64,000 nt of DNA, from assembly GCA_033816765.1 (NCBI GenBank), contig CM066291.1, positions 2,480,001 to 2,544,000 on the forward strand. The letters are read 5' to 3'. A model generated the notes under the pieces. It worked only from the letters and a program-made list of their open reading frames with translations. It searched no databases and had not been told where the DNA came from. Position numbers and translations under genes: made by a program. Positions within the stretch are counted from its first letter, which is position 1. Each line of letters begins with the position of its first letter. Shown piece after piece: positions 13,231-22,285 of this stretch. The DNA is from Nothopassalora personata (taxonomy: Eukaryota > Ascomycota > Dothideomycetes > Mycosphaerellales > Mycosphaerellaceae).

Positions 13231-13791
13231 GCCGTCGATAGGCTCTACTACTATACTATCGAGAAAACCCTAAAACCTATTATCGGTAAAACTATCTATA
13301 GCACTCCGAGTTAGAGGACTTAAAGCGAGACCGGAATTAGGTATAGGTTTAAGTAGTAGGCCCTACGCTACTAGCTCCCGATCCGCTACCTCTTCCTCCT
13401 CGATCTCTCGTTCCTTAAGAGTACGACCCTCCTCTACCTTTCGATCGATAGTATCTAATTGTTTCCGAAGACGTATTTCCCTCGTATAGGCCTCCGCGAG
13501 CGCCTCCTTAGCCCGATCTAACTCGGCGAGGAGTTTCCTCCGTTAGTCCCCGAGCTTTTTCTACTCTACCTTAGTTACTTTCGTATCGTACCGCGCTATA
13601 TTACTAAGATAGTAGTAAGAACACTTCCCGGACGAGATATATACGCGGTATACTAGGTTATTCTTCGTATACCGAGAACAAGGCTTTATAACTTCCTCTC
13701 TAAGGCGATAGACGCGGTTTACGCGATTCTTTCGTTTTCGAGTAGATAGCGCGTCTAAAGGTAGGATAGGAGTAGGAAGAAGGGAAGATAT
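13205..13791 (-). pseudogene. Antisense Zn2Cys6-like / coiled-coil gene of H (RIP-damaged)
   Basis: The minus-strand frame starts at an ATA that aligns with the ATG of the homologue in N (ATG to ATA is a RIP change). It has a basic N-terminus, then a Cys cluster at about 13560-13680 with the spacing C-x2-Y-x6-Y-x8-C-x2-Y-x7-Y. Every Tyr is explicable as a TGY to TAY change. A charged heptad-rich segment with IRLRKQLD follows at about 13440-13530. It is convergent with pol and overlaps its tail. Length is about 190 codons, as in the intact homologue at 21281-21853. It is non-functional here. Confidence 0.65.
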
Positions 13792-13801
13792 CCTTACCTA
13801 C

Positions 13802-14172
13802 TATTAACGACTAATGGGTTATGTTAACCTTAGGTTTAGAGGGGGTCCCTTAGGTCTAACTTACCCCAATTTCATTTAGGTTTAATTAGACATTTAGGTA
13901 AGCTAGTAGGACCTAGTATAGCTATTAAAGATATATACTGCGTAGCTAAGCATTATAAGCGTAGCATTAAGGCAACAATTTAATTTATACCTCTCGAGTA
14001 GAGGGCATGGGGGTTTAGGTCCACTAATCCTCTTATTTTATCTAGCTACTGCGCTACTCGTCACGTGACCTGATTTCCCGGTCCCGGGACCGGTAAATAC
14101 CCCTGCTTACGTAAGCACCGCTCTATACCACCATAACTCGGACAGGCCTACATAGGGTAGTTAGTAGACATT
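13802..14172 (+). repeat. 5' LTR of K
   Basis: It starts TATTAACGAC (probably TGTT before RIP) and is repeated at 48834-49206 with mostly CA/TA and TG/TA differences. The exact 3' boundary is uncertain by a few bases. It contains the 16-bp palindrome at 14078-14093. Confidence 0.7.
14078..14093. repeat. Palindrome copy 1 (in K 5' LTR)
   Basis: CCGGTCCCGGGACCGG is a perfect 16-bp palindrome flanked by TTTC on the left and TAAAT on the right. The same core occurs at 17448, 31056 and 49110. Confidence 0.9.
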
Positions 14173-14229
14173 ATTTTAGTAGTTAATAAGGGGGGATATT
14201 AAGTATACACCCGGTAGCCTATTAGCATC

Positions 14230-14365
14230 CAGTTTATAAGGTTAAAATTACGGTTTAAGGTCTAAGGTTTACGGTTAAGGTTATTACTTAAGGTTAAGGT
14301 TTAAGGTTAAGGTTCACGGTTAAGGTCAACTAAGGTCGAAAACACTTAAGGTCTAAGGTATTTAG
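14230..14365 (+). repeat. Degenerate GGTTAAGG repeats in the K leader
   Basis: Between the 5' LTR and the first ORF the sequence is an irregular array of GGTTAAGG, GGTTTAAGG and GGTCTAAGG units. It resembles a degenerate telomere-like repeat but has no exact period. Its function is unknown; it may be a leader-RNA structure or packaging region. Confidence 0.6.
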
Positions 14366-14523
14366 TAACAATTACGGTTATAAGGTCCTATTAAGTAATA
14401 ACTAGTATTAGCATATTCTAAAGTAAGCACTACGTAACAATAGATACGGCTACATTACTAGAAAAACTTAGTACCTTTACCGACATAGGTAGAGGCTACG
14501 AACAGCCTATAAACCCTACGAAA

Positions 14524-17382
14524 ATGGAAGGGGTCTATAGGGATTCTATCCCTTATAAGGGGATAGAGGAATCGGAGGAAGGGGAAACACCTAAATCTAG
14601 TAAAGAAGGGAGAAGCGGAACTAGCGCCGCTAAATTAGGTATAGGTGTAGGAACGAATAGCACAATTGGAATGGATACTATAACTACCCTCTTTAGACGA
14701 TTAGCAGTAGCAATAGAAAACGCTAGCCCTCGCTTTCTACCTCTAGGAGGTGCTAAGAATCCGTTCTTTAATAGCACTAATGCTACTAAGTTCTAGGAGC
14801 GGTTTAGCGACCTAATAGACTAGTATCCGCCTCGGGCATCTATTAAGAAGGATAATTTCTAGGGTAGGTATAAGCGCAATTACGAAACTACTATCCGGCG
14901 CGTAGTTATAAGACTACCTAGGTAGTTTACTAACAAGGCACGTTTTAGGAGGGCATTCTTATTAGAGTTCTTAAGGTTTAACGCCTACTCGATGTTAGGG
15001 AGTCGGGAATATCTTAAGGAGATTATAAGGGCGTAGTAAGGTAAGAGGCCTAAAGAACAAGATGTGAAGGAATTCATCCGTCTATTTGTATCCTTAAGTA
15101 ACCTAATTGAACCTAAGGATTTAGATAATAGCTCCCGGAGTCGCCTCCTCCTTTAGGGATTACTAGAGGGAGTCGCGAAAGCGGTCTATAAGGCTTACGG
15201 GCTTTACCTAAAGTAACCTAAGAAGTTTAGGGACTTTTAGAGGATCCTCGATAAAGCTACTAGTATTGTAGATAGTAAGGAGGGATAGAAAGCTATGTAT
15301 ATAGATTTCCCTCTTACTTTACCTTAGCTACACCGCTTAGTCGTAAAGCAAATGCCGCGCCTTAAGCCTAAGATTAACACGCTTAAGAAGGCTACCTCTA
15401 GGACTATTATTAATGATGACCTAATCTAGGAGGTAGCTAAAATAAGCATACGTATATACTAGCGCGGTCGCGTCGCGGACGCGGGTACCTTCTACCCGAG
15501 CGAGAATTAACGCTCTATATAACCGGAGAGGCACGACCTAGACACTAAACTGTAGGTTTACGTAATGTAGCGTCCCCTATCGTAGAATCGCGAATAGTCT
15601 AAAGCGATAGATAGTTGTTACTATAACTATAGCAGTTCGAAGCACTAGGCTAGTAACTATAGGGCGATAAGGTCCTTAATATCCCGGGGCTACGTACACC
15701 TCGCCCCGAATAACTAGTAGTATCTAGGGAAAGAAGGCGATCCGCGTCCTACTAAGTTTAACTTTCGGAGGGACTATAGTAAACCGAAACTACTCTACAT
15801 GCTCCCTCTACTCGAAGAACATTATAGACCGATCGAGTTTAATAACTAGTATAAGATTCCCGCACTACGTAAGTAATAGATAGGTAGGGACTATACTAGG
15901 GTAATAAAAGTTACGCCTCCTAATCATTCTAAGCCCCCTCCTAACTTTAGGCATTTAATAGAGTATAGCCCTTAGGACGTACGGTCTAGCTAAATAGAGA
16001 AGGCTACTAGTACATATTAGGTCTTATTCGGAGAAAGTAAAGTGGAGTAGGCGGTCGAACCAGGCGAACTTAACGAGGTATCTACCTATCCTATATAGTC
16101 TAACAAAGTGAAAGGGAAGGCACCCGTAGGCATTCTAAAGAATCCGTACCCGAGGACCCGGTCCTTAGCCTAGGATCTACGAGCCCGAGCTAAGGCTACT
16201 AAGAAAGTTCGCCTACAATTGGAATAGGAGATCCGGTAAGCTAAGATTAACTAGTAGGAGGTTGAAATAATTGACGAAGTTAGTACTTAAATAAGCGAAA
16301 CTCAATCATTAGCTAAATCCGGGGTAACCCTAGGAAGGGGAAATAATGCCTAAGTAAATAGATTAGGGAACGATACTAACAAAGGACTACCTAAGGATAT
16401 GCCTATTAGTCCCGTAAACGCCCCCTTCGTATAAAGGAAGCGTATATAGAATGCTAAGACTATAAGGATTAATAACTACGTCCGATAATATAGTTTAGCT
16501 AGTAATAGCCCGGTTATAAAGGAAGAGGGTATTATCTACTAGATTGATTAGATCCTCTAGATAACGTTTCCTAATGTAAGCGCCTAAGATTAGTTTCGAT
16601 ATAGTCGCTAGTTCGAGGCTGCCCTCTTCGGTCGCGTTACTAACACCCCCGCTCTTTAGGAGAAGCTCGCTATAGTGCGACGTCTTATAGGAAAGGACCC
16701 TAAGGTTCGCACTAGATAAGTGGTCACCTATAAAGATAAACCTAAGTATAATAAGGAGGTCTTCCGCGAAGATAATTAGGCCTAGTATGTCGGAGTGTAT
16801 TTAACTATACTTTACTCTAAAGGTACGGTCCCTACTACTAAGCTATATAAGGACGTTAAGAAAATCGGGCTCTCTAGTGTTCTTAATAACTTTACTATAG
16901 TCCCTAGTCCTTAGGTAGTAGCGGAGTTTAGGATAAATAAGAACTAGATTAGGTGCCTAATTAATAAGGGTTCCGAGGTAAATATCATCGGCTAGAGGAA
17001 CGCTTATAGGTTTAGGTTACTAGTAATGTCGAGTACTTAGCTTACCTTTCGAGGTACTAGAGGGCGGGCCTAGTTTAAAGGTATTATAGGCAATTTAGAT
17101 GTTTAGGTATTTAGGGTTCACTACTAAGTAGACATGTTTATCTCCTCAGATCTAAACTTACTAATAATCCTAGGACGTCCGTAGGCCCGTAAGGTGCGGC
17201 TTACTACCCGTAACTACGATAATAGTTCATAGGAGGGGACTATTACTAGCCGCAAAGGTAAAAGTGTTATATTTACTGCCCTAGTTAGCTCGGATAGGTA
17301 CAAGACCCTTTAAGAACTATTAAAAGCGTCGGGAAATAGAAGGGTAGGTTAAGTTACGGCGCTTAACCTACCGACTTGCTAA
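14524..17382 (+). pseudogene. K ORF1: gag-protease
   Basis: An ATG at 14524 opens 90 clean codons, then the frame continues with RIP-type stops to a TAA at 17380-17382 (about 950 codons). The Gag core lies at about 14790-15300 (ERFSDLID, FRRAFLLEFLRFNAYSMLG). A long hydrophilic middle follows. The C-terminal retroviral-type aspartic protease has CLINKGSEVNIIG at about 16950 (active-site D-S-G damaged to N-K-G) and ends in ILGRP at about 17170. No CCHC knuckle was recognised. The next ORF is in the -1 frame relative to this one. Confidence 0.7.
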
Positions 17383-19414
17383 AGCCGGATTTAATAAAAT
17401 CGGTAAGGTTCTCGCACTATCTCGGAGAAACCTCGGACTTTAATTTGCCGGTCCCGGGACCGGTAAATAGCTATAGTAAGGAAAACGGATACGACCACGA
17501 CACGACGTATCTATAGGAAGACACGACGCATCTATAGGAACCCGGTAAGGCTCTAACGCCTAGTAACCATTTAGCTCACTTATTAGGATTGCTTAGGACT
17601 GCTAGAATAAAGGAACGAGTTGTAGAAATTAGAATAGGCGCGTTCGAGGGAGATTCTATTACTAACGTTTATTTAGTTTAAGGGGATTGGCCCTCCGAGA
17701 TCCTAAGGCAGTCTACATTAAATGCTTAGGCACGAAAGTAATAAGTAGGCTAACATATAGCTAATATTAGGATGCCGTAGGTCTTTACGATGTATAAGCG
17801 TAAGGCAGATAAGAAGAAGCTAGTAGACGCAAGCGTTCACGAACGCCTAGAATCACGAGTTAAGGGAGATATAGAATAGAAGCGTAGGGCACTGTACCTA
17901 GAATCCAAGATGCCTAAAGGACAAGGACCGTTCGATGGGAAGTACTTAACTAAGAAATTCTTAAGTATTAAGCGAGGTAGCCGGATTACGCTAGAACGAC
18001 TTACCTTAATTAAGGTTAGTATTAAGCTATTGCTAATAGAGCGGGCCTTATTCGATGAGATGCTCTATAACCGGAAGGCAGTCCTCGCTTAGGATTTCAG
18101 TTACATAAGGTAAATTAGGCACGACGTTATGCTACCTTAGAAGATTAACACGGTCCCTTATAGGCCATAGTAGGCACGCCCTATCCGGTTGCACCTAAGT
18201 CTTAGGGCAATTGTTAAACGCATAATTAGAGCCCGGATTAAGAATAACATCCTAGAATACTCATAAGGGGCATATTCCAATAGCTGGTTCCTAGTTGCAA
18301 AGAAGGTTAATGCCTCTAGAAGCGATGTGCCATATCGGTTAATTAACTTAGCTATACTCCTAAATAAGGTTACTATACGCGATGCTAACATTCTACCGGA
18401 CACGGATAGCTTCTTAGAGGATTTTGCTAGGTACCGAGTCGCTTCGCTTATAGACCTATTTTTAGGTTATAATTAGATCACTTTAGATGAGTCCTACCGG
18501 GACTTAATAGCCTTCATAACCCCTCTTAGTCTAGTACGTAACACGACTGTACCTTAAGGAGCTACTAATTCAGTTACTTAGTTCGTGCGTGCGGTAATAA
18601 AGATTCTGCTTAATTATATCTCGCATCGAGCGAAGCCGTTTCTCGATAACATCGGTATTAAGGGACTAACTAAGGACTATAGGAATGCCGAGGTAGAGCC
18701 TAGGTTAAGGAAATGGGTCGTTAAGCACATCGTTTCCCTAGATCTAGTTCTTACTAACCTAGAAAGAGCTAGTGCGGTAGTTGCTAGAGGCAAATCCCAA
18801 TAGTTATACGAAAAGCTTAAGATTGTTAGGTACGTTACTAGCCCGGATAGTCGCTATCCTAACCTAAAGGTTGTAGCTAAGATCCTAGATTAGCCTACGC
18901 CTACCTATATTAAGGAGGTCCGTACCTATGTAGGGCTGTGTGTATACTTCCGGATATAGATTCCCTAGTTCGTTATTATCGCTCGACTAATGTACAAACT
19001 GCTAAAGAAGGACGCCGAGTTCACCTAGATAGAAAATAAGCAGTTCTTAAAAGAGGAGGTTACTAGATATCTTATGTAGGCTCTAGCCTTAGTTACCCTC
19101 TACTACTTACCTAGTGCTAGGTCTATCTTTATCTCAGTTAATGCTAGCGGCACTAGATAGGGATGTATCGTTTCTTAAGAATTAATAGACAGTACCCGAC
19201 GGCGTTACCCGGTGCGGTATAAGAGCGGAATAATCTAGAACGCGTTAGAATCTAGATATGATGCTAGTAAGCGGGAATGCCTTAGGGTCGTTAAGGGGCT
19301 TAAGAAGATCTAGAGATATATTACTAGCGTTAATTTTGTCCTTAAGGTTAATGCTAAGACACTTGTATAGTAGCTTAACCGGCCGGCTTCGGACCTACCG
19401 AACTCGGCAATAGC
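17367..19414 (+). pseudogene. K ORF2 part 1: RT-RNase H
   Basis: The frame is -1 relative to ORF1 and open from 17367, overlapping ORF1 by 16 nt. It codes through the palindrome at 17448. RT runs from about 18280 (NSWFLVAKK, YRLINLA) to about 18900, with the catalytic box reading FLDNIGIKGL near 18630 (D to N). RNase H follows, including SVNASG at about 19140. A 72-codon stretch at 18585-18803 is still open. Copia-1 interrupts the frame at 19415; after removing it and one ATAGC copy the frame continues exactly at 29181. Confidence 0.8.
17448..17463. repeat. Palindrome copy 2 (K ORF1/ORF2 junction)
   Basis: The same 16-bp core, here within TTTG...TAAAT. It lies 66 nt after the ORF1 stop and inside the ORF2 frame, where it encodes LPVPGPVN. 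Confidence 0.9.
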
Positions 19415-19590
19415 TATTATGAATTAGGTAACTAAGGTCCATATTAGTTAGGACTTAGTATACATATACTATATCACACTGTTTTCTATAGCTAGATAGT
19501 CTCACACCTTATAGCAATTCATAAGGGTTACTAATCCACCCTATCGTTTCAATCTAGAAGCTTGTACTCGTTAAATACCTATATATAACA
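19415..19590 (+). repeat. 5' LTR of copia-1
   Basis: 176 bp, beginning TATTATGAATTAGG (TG to TA at the first dinucleotide) and ending ATATATAACA. Its partner is 29000-29175. Confidence 0.9.
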
Positions 19591-19605
19591 GGTTATAAGC
19601 CCGGG
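19591..19605 (+). promoter_or_regulatory. Primer-binding site of copia-1 (half-tRNA-Met type)
   Basis: GGTTATAAGCCCGGG directly follows the LTR. Reversing one TG to TA change gives GGTTATGAGCCC, complementary to the anticodon arm (GGGCTCATAACC) of Met tRNA. Copia elements are known to prime from a cleaved initiator tRNA at this region. The identical site follows the LTR of copia-2. Confidence 0.65.
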
Positions 19606-19832
19606 TGCTCCTCTGCCTATCTAATTTAAAACCTAAATCGTTATCAAAGCTCTATTAAGGATTAGCTTACCTTACTAGCGGACTCGACCCTACATTTTTT
19701 TTACAGACAACTACCTAATCGATTAGAACTACTATAGGAGATCGGCACTAAGCACTGGTACCGTAGTACAGCATCTAAAAGAGCTAGACTAGGTATAGAG
19801 TTTAGAAACAACACCTCTAGTAACCTAGTAAG

Positions 19833-20180
19833 TGTTACGGAACAGTGTTATCGGTGCAAATGGTTGGCCAACGGAGCAGGAAACCAGACGAAGCTGCAGA
19901 CATGGATGCCTGGGGAGTCACGTGACAGAGCGATCAGGACTGATCGGTCCTGATCACTCTTGATCAGTTGATCAGACTCGCTCAGGGCAGAGCAGGACAG
20001 ATCACGCCAAGACATGGCACTATATAGACGACGCTTCTTTACGAGTAGATAGGAGCCTCGTGCTCAACTCATTTTAAGTATACACCATATACTGTTTGGA
20101 ACCACTACCTTCATAACTGATTGAGACATCCCTGCAAAGATCCAAGCCCGAGTTGTGATAACGTACAGCGGTTCCTAACA
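19833..20180 (+). repeat. 5' LTR of the intact element
   Basis: 348 bp, identical to 21933-22280. It holds an inverted repeat (GATCAGGAC at 19932-19940, GTCCTGATC at 19947-19955), several TGATCA sites, and a TATA box (CTATATAGA, about 20020-20028). GTGCTCAA lies at 20060-20067, about 39 nt downstream, where transcription plausibly starts. Confidence 0.9.
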
Positions 20181-20183
20181 ACT

Positions 20184-20191
20184 TTGAGCAC
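20184..20191 (+). promoter_or_regulatory. Putative self-primer binding site
   Basis: TTGAGCAC, three bases inside the LTR, is the reverse complement of LTR bases 20060-20067, which sit close to the likely RNA 5' end. This fits Tf1-like self-priming. No tRNA-type site beginning TGG is present. Confidence 0.55.
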
Positions 20192-20206
20192 CACCACCAG
20201 GGCCCT

Positions 20207-21205
20207 TTGCATATGTCTGGGAGAGACGCTACCCGGAGTCCGTCACGACAACAGCCACAGTCAACTGGCATCACGGAACGAATGAGCGAAATGTCGATTA
20301 CAGGAAGCAGCAAGAACAACAACACTCCTATGGGTATGCTGAACCCATTGGACCACCACCGTGCACCTAAGGTGTCTACGCCGGAGACGTTCGACGGGAC
20401 CAAGGACAAACTGGAGGCTTTTCAACTGCAGGTTCAGTTGTACCTTCACTTCAACGCACACCAGTTTCAAGGCGAGGCTTCTAAAGTCTTGTACGCCGCA
20501 TCCTTCCTACGAGGAAAAGCAGCTAGAGGATTCCGACCATACCTCAAGGACTGGCTACACAACCAGGGCGAGGGAGAAACACCGAAAACGGAAACTCGAA
20601 AAATTTTCCACGACTACGACGAGTTTGAGACGAAACTCGATGATCTATACGGGATACCAAATGAGGAGGTATACGCCGACCGACATATCCGACAACTTCG
20701 ACAGACTACTTCTGTAGCGCTGTACGCCTCAGAATTCCAAGGATATGCCGCCGACCTGGAATGGAACGACGCAGCTTTGCGATCGCAGTTCTACCTCGGG
20801 CTGAAAGACAACGTCAAAGCCGAACTATCCCGAAACGCCAGCGTCGTTACGCTAGGGGCGATGATCAAGGCAGCAAAGGAGATCGACGAAAGGCTCCAGG
20901 AGTTGAGGTACGACCGACACGTACAGCCTGGATACCAGAGACCCGCCGCGGGCGGAAGAGGGGGCTTCAAGGCCAGAAGTCAGGACCCTAATGGTTACGG
21001 AGACCCAATGGAATTGGACGTAACGGAACGTAGGACAGGAAGGGGGCTGAAGAGCAAAGGTTCCACCTGCTACGTATGTGGCGAGCAAGGCCATTTTGCA
21101 AGGAACTGCAAGAAAAAGAACATGGTTAGCCGCGAGTTCAACGCAATGATTCGCGAAGAGAATACATACCAGGAATGCGAGAACTTCTTCTCGAAATCTG
21201 CCTAG
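20207..21205 (+). CDS. Gag protein of the intact LTR element
   Basis: A 332-aa structural protein expected to form the virus-like particle that packages the element RNA. The N-terminal 55 residues are polar and disordered-looking. Residues about 57-235 form the Gag core (ETFDGTKDKLEAFQLQV, FLRGKAARGFRPYL, FYLGLKDNVKAEL). A basic Gly/Arg stretch (about 240-285) leads to a CCHC zinc knuckle, C288-x2-C291-x4-H296-x4-C301. The Met at 20213 is an equally good start. The tail after the knuckle resembles the decayed gag of N (PMELDVT-type motif just before the knuckle). The frame has no RIP damage and is probably expressible. The stop at 21205 is not followed by protease or RT. Confidence 0.92.
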   Translation: MHMSGRDATRSPSRQQPQSTGITERMSEMSITGSSKNNNTPMGMLNPLDHHRAPKVSTPETFDGTKDKLEAFQLQVQLYLHFNAHQFQGEASKVLYAASFLRGKAARGFRPYLKDWLHNQGEGETPKTETRKIFHDYDEFETKLDDLYGIPNEEVYADRHIRQLRQTTSVALYASEFQGYAADLEWNDAALRSQFYLGLKDNVKAELSRNASVVTLGAMIKAAKEIDERLQELRYDRHVQPGYQRPAAGGRGGFKARSQDPNGYGDPMELDVTERRTGRGLKSKGSTCYVCGEQGHFARNCKKKNMVSREFNAMIREENTYQECENFFSKSA

Positions 21206-21280
21206 CAGAAACAACCTGAGGACAGCAAGGCATCAAACAGCGGCTTCTTGATTTGATGACCTAGGGAAAAGAAGTCAACA

Positions 21281-21853
21281 CTACGACACGGCCACAACGA
21301 ACAAGAATACCCACGATGGGAGGACACCACTGGGGGTTTCTAGGAAACCAGCGGGAAGGGAGTCCCAATCGAAAGTATCCAACCACTGCAGGGACTTGGT
21401 CGACAAGGGCTCGAGGGGAAGATCGGGATCGGACCGGAGAATGGCGGATTGCTCCGAGCGCCAGGTCTGCTGATCCTCCAGAAACAACTCTTCCTGGAGG
21501 CACGTCGCCTTCTTCGAAGCGCGCTCTTCGGCAAGCTTCAGAGTGCGACGGAGACGCGAGATCTTGGAAAGAAGAGCGCTCAACTCCTCTTGTTTCTTGT
21601 CCAGAGCGTCGAGGGAGTTCTCAAGGTCTCTCGAGACCTGCTCCCTGGTGCGGTCAAGCGAAGACCACGACGCATTCACACACTTGCGACCCTGGGAAAT
21701 GCAATTGGAACAGCGGGCGGAACGAGATTCGTCTGGAAGCATGATGCAACAAAGGCCGCGACTATTACAGTAGTCGCAGGGGGATTCGGCGGGAAGACCA
21801 GACCGGGAAATTTCGTCCAGAACGCGCTTGCGACGGTCAGTCGAGGACGGCAT
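21281..21853 (-). CDS. Antisense-encoded Zn2Cys6-like / coiled-coil protein
   Basis: A 190-aa protein read against the direction of the element. I take the Met at 21853 as start; an in-frame Met nine codons upstream (21880) is possible, but the homologue in N starts at the inner position. A basic N-terminus (DRRKR) precedes the cluster C26-x2-C29-x6-C36-x11-C48-x2-C51-x6-C58 (also C35), the Zn2Cys6 spacing of fungal GAL4-type DNA-binding domains. A charged heptad-like segment at about 68-115 (LDALDKKQEELSALLSKISR) is predicted coiled coil, a usual dimerisation element in that class. An acidic, Trp-containing tail follows. It is convergent with gag (75 nt apart) and its start lies 80 nt from the 3' LTR. 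Function is unknown: a transcriptional regulator of the element or host, or a nucleic-acid-binding accessory, are guesses. Homologues at the same site in N and H support a real gene. Confidence 0.78.
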   Translation of the reverse strand: MPSSTDRRKRVLDEISRSGLPAESPCDYCNSRGLCCIMLPDESRSARCSNCISQGRKCVNASWSSLDRTREQVSRDLENSLDALDKKQEELSALLSKISRLRRTLKLAEERASKKATCLQEELFLEDQQTWRSEQSAILRSDPDLPLEPLSTKSLQWLDTFDWDSLPAGFLETPSGVLPSWVFLFVVAVS

Positions 21854-21918
21854 CGTTAGCAAGAGAAGGAAAGGACTCACAAGTCTTTATAAAATGGATT
21901 GTTGGGGACAACAATGCT

Positions 21919-21932
21919 GAAGGGGGGGATTA
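21919..21932 (+). other. Polypurine tract of the intact element
   Basis: GAAGGGGGGGATTA lies immediately before the 3' LTR, where plus-strand DNA synthesis is primed in LTR elements. N and H have comparable AAGGGGGATAG tracts before their LTRs. Confidence 0.8.
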
Positions 21933-22280
21933 TGTTACGGAACAGTGTTATCGGTGCAAATGGTTGGCCAACGGAGCAGGAAACCAGACGAAGCTGCAGA
22001 CATGGATGCCTGGGGAGTCACGTGACAGAGCGATCAGGACTGATCGGTCCTGATCACTCTTGATCAGTTGATCAGACTCGCTCAGGGCAGAGCAGGACAG
22101 ATCACGCCAAGACATGGCACTATATAGACGACGCTTCTTTACGAGTAGATAGGAGCCTCGTGCTCAACTCATTTTAAGTATACACCATATACTGTTTGGA
22201 ACCACTACCTTCATAACTGATTGAGACATCCCTGCAAAGATCCAAGCCCGAGTTGTGATAACGTACAGCGGTTCCTAACA
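21933..22280 (+). repeat. 3' LTR of the intact element
   Basis: 348 bp, base-for-base the same as 19833-20180, followed by the GTAAG duplication. In minus orientation it would lie upstream of the antisense gene and could carry its promoter, but nothing in the sequence proves this. Confidence 0.92.
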
Positions 22281-22285
22281 GTAAG

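Larger units (their letters stand above)
12250..13801 (+). mobile_element. Element H, left fragment (chromovirus 3' half)
   Basis: The fragment starts inside the integrase and runs through a chromodomain to a gene on the opposite strand. It is homologous to N over 44700-46400. It stops at 13801 where K inserted. Its continuation (leader of the antisense gene, polypurine tract and 3' LTR) is at 49207-49679. CTAC occurs on both sides of K as a possible target duplication. Confidence 0.75.
19833..22280 (+). mobile_element. Intact, RIP-free, pol-less LTR element (gag + antisense Zn2Cys6 gene)
   Basis: Identical 348-bp LTRs (19833-20180 and 21933-22280, TGTTACGG...CCTAACA) are flanked by the target duplication GTAAG (19828-19832 and 22281-22285). 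Inside are one plus-strand gag, one minus-strand gene, a polypurine tract and a self-complementary primer site, but no protease, RT or integrase. CA and TG dinucleotides are normal, unlike the copia around it. It must have jumped recently, using enzymes supplied in trans. Its gag and antisense gene relate it to families N and H. Confidence 0.92.

Noticed and set aside
13802..14172. Self-priming site for K
   Set aside because: The sequence inside the K LTR has no complementary partner of useful length in the LTR that I could find.
20361..21234. Several open frames overlapping the intact gag on both strands
   Set aside because: They are alternative-frame reads of a GC-balanced coding region without RIP stops; none has a motif or a counterpart in N or H.
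21316..21859. Plus-strand open frames across the antisense gene
   Set aside because: The minus-strand frame has the conserved Cys cluster, coiled coil and homologues; the plus-strand frames have neither.
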